DNA of 64,000 bases from Flavobacterium azizsancarii (GTDB taxonomy: Bacteria; Bacteroidota; Bacteroidia; Flavobacteriales; Flavobacteriaceae). The notes under the pieces were generated by a model. The model had not been told where the DNA came from and made no database searches. It saw only the letters and a list, made by a program, of their open reading frames with translations. The DNA lies in NCBI RefSeq assembly GCF_027980145.1, contig NZ_JAMZNK010000013.1:1-64000 (forward strand), read 5' to 3'. Position 1 is the stretch's first letter. Every line of letters begins with the position of its first letter. Shown here one piece after another: positions 1 through 6,643 of this stretch. The position numbers were made by a program, and so were the translations under genes.

Positions 1-109
1 GTATCTATCTTAAAATGTATCGTAAATTAAGAACCGCCTTGGTACGGATCCGTATGCCGGGTGGTGTGGAAGGTCGCCTAGGGAATTAATCCCTAGGCTC
101 CTATCCGAT
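1..109 (+). mobile_element. 3' end of a group II intron (domains V and VI)
   Basis: Positions 32-65 fold as a 34-nt domain V: ACCGCC (33-38, containing a CGC catalytic triad) pairs with GGTGGT (60-65), and TACG (43-46) pairs with CGTA (51-54) over a short loop, with a two-base bulge at 55-56. Positions 68-106 fold as domain VI: GCCTAGGGA (76-84) pairs perfectly with TCCCTAGGC (90-98), AGG (71-73) with CCT (100-102) and GGA (68-70) with TCC (104-106), leaving A103 bulged as the expected branch point. The intron would end at ..CCGAT, near 109, seven bases counting the bulged A, as is usual. The maturase gene and domains I-IV, if present, lie before the window. The short reading frame through this stretch is not a gene. 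Confidence 0.75.
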
Positions 110-139
110 TTTAAAGCCGATAGGTTTTGCATAATCTTA

Positions 140-247
140 TCATTTCGACGAAGGAGAAATCACACTAGAAATTCCGCAAAGAAAGTCCGCAAAGAAAGTC
201 GCCAATCTTTGTCTATTATGGAGTGTGATTCTCCTTCGTCGAAATGA
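140..247. repeat. Palindromic dispersed repeat, family A (full copy)
   Basis: A 25-base arm at 141-165 (CATTTCGACGAAGGAGAAAT then CACAC) is matched in inverted orientation at 223-246 with one base missing. The same arms occur at 18528-18637, and a single arm at about 60771-60796. Both full copies contain ATTCCGCA just after the left arm. It lies between the intron tail and the 3' end of the Tet(X)-like gene. It has no coding capacity; it could form a hairpin and end transcription from either side. Confidence 0.85.
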
Positions 248-273
248 ACATAAATAACAAAGAAAGAAAATTA

Positions 274-1419
274 TTAAACTCCGCCACGACTATTTAATAT
301 TTTCTCAGTAGTCACGTCAGAATGAAGTAATTCCTCCATTTGATAGGTGGTGCGTTGTGCCTCCAGTGCATAACCAAACATTTTTTGTTCATAATCGTCA
401 ATAGCGTCCTGCAAGGTTTCGAATTGCCCGTTTGTTAGGTTTTCTGTTAACTGATAAGCATCCATCAAACCCATATTTACACCTTCGCCTGCAAACGGTG
501 GCATTACATGTGCCGCATCGCCTACAAGGGTTATGTTTGAATGTTTTTTCCAGGTTTCTTCAAGAGAAAATAGGCGCAAAGGCAATCCTGTAAAATCAGT
601 TGAAGCAACGAAGAATTTTTTGTAATCCTCGTTCCAGTTCTCAAATTTTTTCAGTAAAAAAGCAATAACTGCAGCATTGTCTTCAAAGTCAATTTCGTTA
701 TTTAAAACCCAATTTTCATCAGCTTTAAAAGAAACTCCAAAATGCACGGAACCGTCGCGTAAAGTATGGGTATAAAACATTTTTTTCTCCCCCATTGCCA
801 TTACGTTTCCGTCACCGTATTTAGGTTTAAATTCAGGATAATCACGATCCGGATTTTCAATTTCTCCCTGAATAATATAAGTTCCTGAAAGTTGAGGTTC
901 TTTGTCCGTAACAAATTTTCTGGCATTTGATCTTCCTCCGTTTGCAACAATTACAAAATCAGCAATTGTTTTATTGCCATTTTTGAATTCCAGATAATAC
1001 TGTTCATCGATTTTTTGAATGTCCGTCAATTGACTGTCCCATACAACAGTATTTTCCTCAAGGTTTTCGAGCATGATTTTTCTCAAATCATTTCGATCAA
1101 TTTCAGGTCTTTGATATCCATTTTCTTCAGTTGGCATTTCTTCTGAAGTAATATTTCCATGCATATCGGCCATTTTCTCTCCGGTTGGTCTTGCGTACTG
1201 ATAAAAGGCGTCCATTAGATCCGCTTTTTTGATTGCTTTTTGTCCTGAATCTGCATGTATGTCAAGCGTTCCGCCTGAAGTTCTTGCCTGAGCATTTAAA
1301 TCTCTTTCGTAAACTGTTACTTCAGCTCCGTTTATTTGTAATATTCTGGCTGTTGTTAAACCTACAGGTCCGCCACCAATGATGGCTACCTTTTTATTTT
1401 TTATAAGTGAAGTGTTCAT
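274..1419 (-). CDS. Tet(X)-like FAD-dependent monooxygenase
   Basis: Class A flavoprotein monooxygenase of 381 residues, close in length to Tet(X) (388), the enzyme that hydroxylates and inactivates tetracyclines in the cytoplasm with NADPH and O2. It shows the FAD dinucleotide-binding GGGPVG at 15-20, VYERD at 36-40, a DRND-type segment at about 108-111, LVGDAAH at 298-304 and PPFAGEGVNMGL at 307-318, all with clear counterparts in Tet(X). Two of the tetracycline-contacting residues known in Tet(X), Gln192 and His234, align with Gln184 and His226; Arg213 aligns with Asn205 without gaps, so drug activity is uncertain. A TetR-family gene lies 105 bases upstream on the same strand, which suggests inducible expression. 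It could instead act on another aromatic substrate. The family assignment is firm; the substrate is inferred. Confidence 0.85.
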   Translation of the reverse strand: MNTSLIKNKKVAIIGGGPVGLTTARILQINGAEVTVYERDLNAQARTSGGTLDIHADSGQKAIKKADLMDAFYQYARPTGEKMADMHGNITSEEMPTEENGYQRPEIDRNDLRKIMLENLEENTVVWDSQLTDIQKIDEQYYLEFKNGNKTIADFVIVANGGRSNARKFVTDKEPQLSGTYIIQGEIENPDRDYPEFKPKYGDGNVMAMGEKKMFYTHTLRDGSVHFGVSFKADENWVLNNEIDFEDNAAVIAFLLKKFENWNEDYKKFFVASTDFTGLPLRLFSLEETWKKHSNITLVGDAAHVMPPFAGEGVNMGLMDAYQLTENLTNGQFETLQDAIDDYEQKMFGYALEAQRTTYQMEELLHSDVTTEKILNSRGGV

Positions 1420-1524
1420 TTGATTTTTATTTAATTGATATTGTTGTGATTGAGTTTATTTTGATATTTAAATTAACATTAAAATTGAGGTTAATATTGC
1501 AATTGATATTACGATCGATTTTTA

Positions 1525-2115
1525 TCAGGGAGTTAATGCTTTAATAACCAGATTAAATGCTTCGTTGCTAATTTCTTTTGTAAAAGCAAAAGGTTTTCCG
1601 GACATTGATTTTCCTTCTCTGTGCAATTCCAAAAGAGAGTAAAGCGATCCGTAAGCAATACTCCAAAAAACTTCGAAGGTGATAGGGAGAAGTTCTTTCT
1701 TTTCGATAGCCCTGGTAATGAATTTTGTCATTTCATCTTTAAAGTCTGTTGTGATTTCAGATAAAATGGCATCACCATAAGTAGAATGTTTCAAAAGTTC
1801 GATGCAATCCGTTTGAAGTGGAAAATTTAGTGTGTATTTAGATCTGTTATCCCATTGCTTGCGTAAACCGTCTACAAACGACATTTCTGAAGAAAAACCA
1901 ACTAACATTTCATTAAAGAAATTTTTTCCAATTTCGATTCCAATTTTACGGATAAGATCTTCTTTGTCTGAATAATAAATATAAAGGGTCGCTACAGAAA
2001 CGCCACATTCTCTGGCTAAACGATTCATCCCAAAACCTTCTACGCCTTGTGAAACCAGCATTTCGATTGCTTTTTGCTTTACAATTTCTTCTTTATTAGT
2101 GTCTCTGGTTCTCAT
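1525..2115 (-). CDS. TetR/AcrR family transcriptional regulator
   Basis: A 196-residue regulator with the N-terminal helix-turn-helix of the TetR family at about residues 10-55 (GFGMNRLARECGVSVATLY followed by IYYSDKEDLI). The C-terminal ligand-binding half is divergent and does not identify an inducer. It lies directly upstream of, and in the same direction as, the Tet(X)-like monooxygenase gene, so it probably controls that gene and itself. An imperfect palindrome sits over its promoter (2149-2170), fitting autoregulation. The start is the only good ATG before the helix-turn-helix. Confidence 0.9.
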   Translation of the reverse strand: MRTRDTNKEEIVKQKAIEMLVSQGVEGFGMNRLARECGVSVATLYIYYSDKEDLIRKIGIEIGKNFFNEMLVGFSSEMSFVDGLRKQWDNRSKYTLNFPLQTDCIELLKHSTYGDAILSEITTDFKDEMTKFITRAIEKKELLPITFEVFWSIAYGSLYSLLELHREGKSMSGKPFAFTKEISNEAFNLVIKALTP

Positions 2116-2135
2116 TGTTCGAATTAATTATGGTA

Positions 2136-2170
2136 CAAAGATATTAATAATAAATGAACGTTCGCTTATT
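2136..2170 (-). promoter_or_regulatory. Probable tetR promoter with overlapping TetR-type operator
   Basis: Reading the minus strand, TATCTTTG (forward positions 2136-2143) matches the Bacteroidota -7 element TAnnTTTG, about 20 bases before the tetR start codon. Just upstream lies an imperfect 22-bp palindrome at 2149-2170, AATAAATGAACG / TTCGCTTATT, centred on GAACGTTC. Size and symmetry suit a TetR-family operator, and its placement over the -33 region suits repression by occlusion. No TTG is evident at -33. Confidence 0.5.
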
Positions 2171-2425
2171 TATTATAAAAAAAGGTTCAAAGGAACAGAG
2201 GAGCAAAGGTTTCAGTTGAGACGAAAAGCAGTATGTCTAAATTGGGTTTTAGCTGAATAGTCGTCAGCTTTAGCTGGAGGACGAAAGGGGATAAAGAAAT
2301 AGGCTTTAGTCAAATGTAATTGAAATTCTAAAAAAAACTTCGTAGCATAAAACCATAAAACATAAAAAAGCTGCTAATATAATTCGTCAAAATTATATTA
2401 GCAGCTTTTTCTTTAATAACAATAT
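2171..2425. terminator. Intergenic stretch with a strong terminator hairpin
   Basis: The clear element is a near-perfect hairpin at 2365-2411: AAAAAGCTGCTAATATAATT, a 7-base loop, and its complement, flanked by A and T runs. It ends transcription of the L,D-transpeptidase gene on the minus strand and could work in both directions. The rest, 2171-2364, holds short AG-rich and AT-rich stretches with no gene visible. Confidence 0.75.
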
Positions 2426-3307
2426 TTAGGGAGTTGCAGTTTGTTCTGCTTCTCTAATTTTTTGATTCTCCAAAATCTTTTGTATAAAAGGTTGAGTTTG
2501 TGTTTCTATTTCAGCTTCAGAAATGTCAAGAGCTTTTGGATCTTTTACTAATTCGAACCATGGTTTTGGTCCGTCAAAGTTATAACTTCCAAAAACAACT
2601 ACCGGAGTTCCTTTTACTTTTACATTTTCCTTGTCTTGTAAAATCCATTCATCTGCAAATTTATAAAGATATTTTGCATCATTTTCTTGAAGTCGTAAAC
2701 AAGAATGTGAGGCTGGATAACCTGGTAATGCGTATTCGTGAAAACCGACACCCAGTTTATTTTCGATATTAAAATTCCATTTTAATTCCCATTCGTCATT
2801 AAAAGTACTGGTTGTTTTTTCTGCTTTCCAATTGGTAAAAAATAATCCGGTTGGAGTAGGGTCTTTTTTTCTTCCCATATTTGATGGCCCGGTACGGACT
2901 AATTCTCCATTTTCGTAAGCAGCAAATGCTTGTGTAGGATAGGAGAAGATAATTATTTTTGAAACTTCTTCTAAAGCTTTTATATGTAGAGGAAATGGCA
3001 GATAATAAACAATATCGCCAGTAAAATCTGCAGGAACAACAACTGAATCCAATTTTGCAAAGTTTGCTTTATCAGTTCTGTTTATGGCATAGGCAATACG
3101 AAGTTTTGTACTGTCAGATTCATTTGCTTTTAGCCAGTCCTTTGTTTTTTCAAAATGATAGGATACAGATTTTGGCTTTATATGTTCAATTACCTTTTTT
3201 GGTTTTATTTTTTTTGAGGTTTCAGTTGATTCATTTTTTTTACATGAACCTAATAAAACTAATATTAATACAAGTACGATATTTGATGTGTAATATAACT
3301 TTTTCAT
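2426..3307 (-). CDS. L,D-transpeptidase (YkuD fold) lipoprotein
   Basis: A 293-residue protein with a lipoprotein signal (LVLLGSC, Cys at about 22). The YkuD catalytic motif appears as GFHEYALPGYPASHSCLR around residues 190-207, with the active-site His and the Cys of S-H-S-C-L-R; the usual SHGC Gly is a Ser here. Enzymes of this family cleave a tetrapeptide stem and form 3-3 crosslinks or attach proteins to peptidoglycan in the periplasm. The upstream segment with NMGRKKDPTPTG matches the strand and loop that precede the active site in this family. It is an isolated gene with its own terminator at 2365-2411. Confidence 0.85.
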   Translation of the reverse strand: MKKLYYTSNIVLVLILVLLGSCKKNESTETSKKIKPKKVIEHIKPKSVSYHFEKTKDWLKANESDSTKLRIAYAINRTDKANFAKLDSVVVPADFTGDIVYYLPFPLHIKALEEVSKIIIFSYPTQAFAAYENGELVRTGPSNMGRKKDPTPTGLFFTNWKAEKTTSTFNDEWELKWNFNIENKLGVGFHEYALPGYPASHSCLRLQENDAKYLYKFADEWILQDKENVKVKGTPVVVFGSYNFDGPKPWFELVKDPKALDISEAEIETQTQPFIQKILENQKIREAEQTATP

Positions 3308-3417
3308 AAACTGGTTTTTTATTACTGTAAAGTTATTTTATTAGTGTCTAATATGAATTACACAATTTCTTGAATTATTTGTTTGATTTTCATTTAAGTA
3401 ATCGTGTATTACAAATC

Positions 3418-3999
3418 TTATATCAATTCTTTTATTTTAGCATGTTGCAGCAATAAAATAGTTTTGGCATCTGTAATTTCGCCGGATTCAATCATTGCAT
3501 AAGCTTCATCAAAGGTATATTCCAGAACTTCAATGTTTTCCTGTTCAGCATCTAATCCTCCGCCATCATTTACTTTCATGGTTTCGTCGTATTCACCCAC
3601 AAATAAATAAAGAATCTCTGTTACGGAACCTGGTGACATATAAGTTTCGATTACTTTTTGAACTTTTTGTAAGCGATAACCTGTTTCTTCTTCGGTTTCG
3701 CGAATAACGGCTTGTTCTGCATTGTCCTGATCGAGAAGTCCTGCACAAACCTCAATCATCATTCCGGTTTTATTTCCGTTAAGATAGGTTGGTAAACGAA
3801 ATTGCCTTGTCAGGATAACTGTTTTCTTTGCAGTGTTATACAATAAAATAGCAGCTCCGTTTCCGCGGTCGTATACTTCGCGAATATGAGATTCTACTTT
3901 GCCATCTTTCTTTTGGTAGTCAAAAGTGACCTTGTTTAATATGTACCAATTATCTGAAAGTAATGTTGTGTCAGTAATTTTAATTTCTGGATTTTTCAT
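3418..3999 (-). CDS. nudK: NUDIX hydrolase, GDP-mannose pyrophosphatase type
   Basis: A 193-residue NUDIX protein of nearly the same length as E. coli NudK (191), which splits GDP-mannose into GMP and mannose 1-phosphate. The Nudix box reads GLLDQDN...RETEEETGY at about residues 90-111; the downstream YMSPGSVTE and the GGG-containing acidic stretch before IEVLEY are typical of NudK and related ADP-sugar pyrophosphatases. It lies downstream of purA on the same strand but is separated from it by a terminator hairpin (4015-4046), so it is probably transcribed separately or by read-through. Substrate is inferred from similarity remembered for NudK; ADP-ribose is the main alternative. Confidence 0.8.
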   Translation of the reverse strand: MKNPEIKITDTTLLSDNWYILNKVTFDYQKKDGKVESHIREVYDRGNGAAILLYNTAKKTVILTRQFRLPTYLNGNKTGMMIEVCAGLLDQDNAEQAVIRETEEETGYRLQKVQKVIETYMSPGSVTEILYLFVGEYDETMKVNDGGGLDAEQENIEVLEYTFDEAYAMIESGEITDAKTILLLQHAKIKELI

Positions 4000-4014
4000 A
4001 ATTAGAAATCTTTG

Positions 4015-4046
4015 TATAAAAAAACGCTCTGGTTATCAGAGCGTTT
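4015..4046 (-). terminator. purA terminator
   Basis: The stem AAACGCTCTG / CAGAGCGTTT (4022-4046) is followed on the minus strand by a T run (forward A run 4015-4023). It sits eight bases after the purA stop codon, and overlaps the leader of nudK. Confidence 0.85.
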
Positions 4047-4053
4047 AGATGTA

Positions 4054-5325
4054 TTATTTTGTTATTGTTTGCTTTCTGTCCGGGCCAACTGATACAATCT
4101 TAATTGGCACTCCAACTTCTTCTTCAATAAACTGAATATATTCTTTTAGCTCAATTGGTAATTGATCGTAAGTGGTCAATCCTGTTAAGTCAGCTTTCCA
4201 TCCTTTAAATTCTTTATAAACAGGAGTTACGTTTTCCGGCTCGATGTTATAAGGAAAGTGAGAAATGTTTTGTCCTTTATAGTTGTATTCTGTACAGATT
4301 TTCAAAGTTTCGAATCCTGAAAGAACGTCGCCTTTCATCATCATCAATTGTGTAACTCCGTTTACCTGAACAGCATATTTTAAAGCCACAAGGTCTAACC
4401 ATCCACAACGTCTTTGTCTTCCTGTAACAGATCCAAATTCGTTTCCAACTTTTGCCATTGTAGCACCAACTTCGTCAAAAAGTTCAGTTGGGAAAGGTCC
4501 GCTACCAACACGGGTAACATACGCTTTAAAAATTCCGTATACTTCCTTGATTTTGTTAGGAGCAATTCCTAAACCTGTACAAGCTCCGGCAGCAGTAGTA
4601 TTTGATGAAGTTACAAAAGGATAAGTTCCAAAATCAACATCTAATAAAGAACCTTGTGCTCCCTCGCATAAAATAGATTTACCTGCTTTTTGTGCTTGGT
4701 AGATATATTCTTCACTGTCAATAAAATCTAATTTTTTTAATTCTTCGATAGCTTCAAAAAATTCTTTTTCAAGTTCAGCTAAGTTATATTGAATCGCTAC
4801 ATCATAAAAAGCAATCATTGCTTCATGCTTGTCTGCTAATGCTCTGTAACGTTCTTTAAAATCTTCTAATTCGATATCACCAACGCGTAATCCGTTTCTA
4901 CCGGTTTTGTCCATATAAGTTGGACCAATTCCTTTAAGGGTAGAACCAATCTTAGCTTTTCCTTTAGATGCTTCAGAAGCAGCATCAAGTAAACGGTGAG
5001 TTGGTAAAATTAAATGTGCTTTTCTTGAAATGATCAATTTGTTTTTGATGTCAAGGTTGAATTTCTCTAAACCTTCAATTTCTTTTTGAAAAACTACCGG
5101 ATCTATTACAACACCATTACCAATGATGTTTATTGAATTTTTATGAAAAATTCCAGAAGGAATGGTTCTAAGTACATGTTTGATTCCGTCAAATTCTAAA
5201 GTATGTCCTGCATTTGGTCCTCCTTGAAAACGTGCAATAATGTCATAATTAGAGGTAAGAACGTCAACAATTTTCCCTTTACCTTCATCTCCCCATTGTA
5301 ATCCTAGTAATAAATCTACGGTCAT
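4054..5325 (-). CDS. purA: Adenylosuccinate synthetase
   Basis: The 423-residue enzyme joins aspartate to IMP with GTP, giving adenylosuccinate, the first committed step to AMP. The N-terminal phosphate-binding loop is LQWGDEGKGK (about residues 9-18) and the catalytic Asp is in this loop. Further family signatures are GGPNAGHT at about 35-42 and the long KIGSTLKGIGPTYMDK segment at about 125-140. Length is normal for the bacterial family. It follows the Fur-family gene by 94 bases on the same strand, in a purA-fur-relA order. A terminator follows it directly. Confidence 0.97.
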   Translation of the reverse strand: MTVDLLLGLQWGDEGKGKIVDVLTSNYDIIARFQGGPNAGHTLEFDGIKHVLRTIPSGIFHKNSINIIGNGVVIDPVVFQKEIEGLEKFNLDIKNKLIISRKAHLILPTHRLLDAASEASKGKAKIGSTLKGIGPTYMDKTGRNGLRVGDIELEDFKERYRALADKHEAMIAFYDVAIQYNLAELEKEFFEAIEELKKLDFIDSEEYIYQAQKAGKSILCEGAQGSLLDVDFGTYPFVTSSNTTAAGACTGLGIAPNKIKEVYGIFKAYVTRVGSGPFPTELFDEVGATMAKVGNEFGSVTGRQRRCGWLDLVALKYAVQVNGVTQLMMMKGDVLSGFETLKICTEYNYKGQNISHFPYNIEPENVTPVYKEFKGWKADLTGLTTYDQLPIELKEYIQFIEEEVGVPIKIVSVGPDRKQTITK

Positions 5326-5419
5326 TCTGTTTTAATTTGCGTTGAGGCAATCTAAATTGCCCTACTGATTAATGTAGTTAATTTTCTTTTTTTTATTTTT
5401 TAAATAATGCCTTTCCGGA

Positions 5420-5887
5420 TTATTGTTTTTGCTTTTTGTTTCCGTAGAAATACAATGAATGATTCGTGATTTCGATATCAAATATTTCTTCGATTGTTTT
5501 TTTGATGGTTTGAATTCTTGGATCGCAAAATTCGATTACCTCACCAGAATCAGTCATGATAATATGATCATGCTGTTTATCAAAATATGATTTTTCGTAG
5601 TAAGCCTGATTTTGCCCAAATTGATGTTTTCTAACCAAAGCGCAGTCTAACAATAACTCGATCGTGTTGTATAATGTAGCTCTACTCACACGATAGTTCT
5701 TGTTTTTCATTTTGATATATAAGTTTTCTATATCAAAATGTTCTTCGCTATCGTAAATTTCCTGAAGTATAGCATAACGCTCAGGAGTTTTGCGATGCCC
5801 TTTTTGCTCAAGATACATTGTAAAAACATTTTTTACAATTTCTTGATTCTTAGTGTTGTCAGTTGAAATGAGTGTCATATCCTGCAA
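5420..5887 (-). CDS. Fur family transcriptional regulator
   Basis: A 155-residue Fur/Zur/PerR-type repressor: winged-helix part with [16 protein letters not shown] and [17 protein letters not shown], then a dimerisation part with the metal-binding [16 protein letters not shown] (about residues 104-119). The first Cys-x-x-Cys pair usual after HDH in E. coli Fur (CLDCG) is replaced by MTDSG, so the structural zinc site is missing, and the metal specificity cannot be told from sequence. It lies between relA/spoT and purA on the same strand, a position seen in related flavobacteria. The first ATG is used; an internal Met at residue 4 (MTLIS) is an equal candidate. Confidence 0.85.
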   Translation of the reverse strand: MQDMTLISTDNTKNQEIVKNVFTMYLEQKGHRKTPERYAILQEIYDSEEHFDIENLYIKMKNKNYRVSRATLYNTIELLLDCALVRKHQFGQNQAYYEKSYFDKQHDHIIMTDSGEVIEFCDPRIQTIKKTIEEIFDIEITNHSLYFYGNKKQKQ

Positions 5888-6061
5888 AGATAATTTTTTA
5901 TTTTTAATGAATAAAAGTTTCGGGTTTAAAGTTTAACGTTCATGAGGTATTTGATCAGCAATAAGGCACTATTTGCAGGCTTTTGAGCTGATAAAATTTC
6001 CGTTACGCAAACTAACTTAATTAACATAATTATTTTTATTTATGATAAAACTAACATTTGT

Positions 6062-6598
6062 CTATTTAGACATATACATGTACCAGTTCCATTCCCATGT
6101 TTTTCCTTTATCATCAGACATGGCCTGACTCCAAACTGGATTTTTACTATCTCTGGCATCCCAACGAAATACCTGTAATACATCTTTGCCTTCAAAAACA
6201 TCTTTAGAATAGAAATGTCCAATCTTATTTTCAAAAGAACCAACTACCGGTTTGTCTAAAACGCCTGTATTTGAATCTGACCAATAAATACTCCACAATT
6301 TTGTGCGAGGATTAAATAATCTAACCGTCATTCCTTCAAAAGGTTCACCATCAAATGTGGTAAGAAAATTATCGATATTACCAATTCCGTTCAAAATCTT
6401 ATACATTTCCTGAGTTGAGGGAAATTCGATCCATTCCGTACAATTTGCAAATCTCTTTTTTAATTTTTTATTTCGAATATTTGATTTTCCTTGAAAAAAA
6501 TCAAAATCATCTTTTGAGGAAGATTCAGAAACAATAATTAAAAGTTCACCATTTTGATCAAAATGTACTTTTGGAATTTCTAAATCATCGTTTGCCAT
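6062..6598 (-). CDS. Conserved hypothetical protein, DUF1579-like
   Basis: A 178-residue cytoplasmic protein without a signal peptide. It carries motifs common in small lipocalin-like domain proteins annotated DUF1579 or unnamed: FDFFQGKSNIRNKKLKKRF near residue 33, GEPFEGMTVRLFNPRTKLWS around 80-100, IYWSDSNTGVLDKPVVGSFE, and a closing DDKGKTWEWNWYM. The aromatic-rich repeats suggest a beta-barrel that binds a small hydrophobic ligand, but no reaction is known. It sits between relA/spoT (46 bases upstream) and fur (174 bases downstream) on the same strand, so it may be an insertion in that conserved group. Confidence 0.7.
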   Translation of the reverse strand: MANDDLEIPKVHFDQNGELLIIVSESSSKDDFDFFQGKSNIRNKKLKKRFANCTEWIEFPSTQEMYKILNGIGNIDNFLTTFDGEPFEGMTVRLFNPRTKLWSIYWSDSNTGVLDKPVVGSFENKIGHFYSKDVFEGKDVLQVFRWDARDSKNPVWSQAMSDDKGKTWEWNWYMYMSK

Positions 6599-6643
6599 TA
6601 TTTAATCCTATTTATATTCCGTTTCTAAATGGAAAGTGTTGAT

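Noticed and set aside
20..94. Short reading frame starting MYRKLRTALVRIRM at the left edge
   Set aside because: It overlaps the group II intron domains V and VI, and its length and composition are explained by the RNA structure rather than by coding.
6040..6243. A 67-codon minus-strand frame overlapping the DUF1579-like gene
   Set aside because: It is read in a different frame of that gene, with no support for a separate protein.
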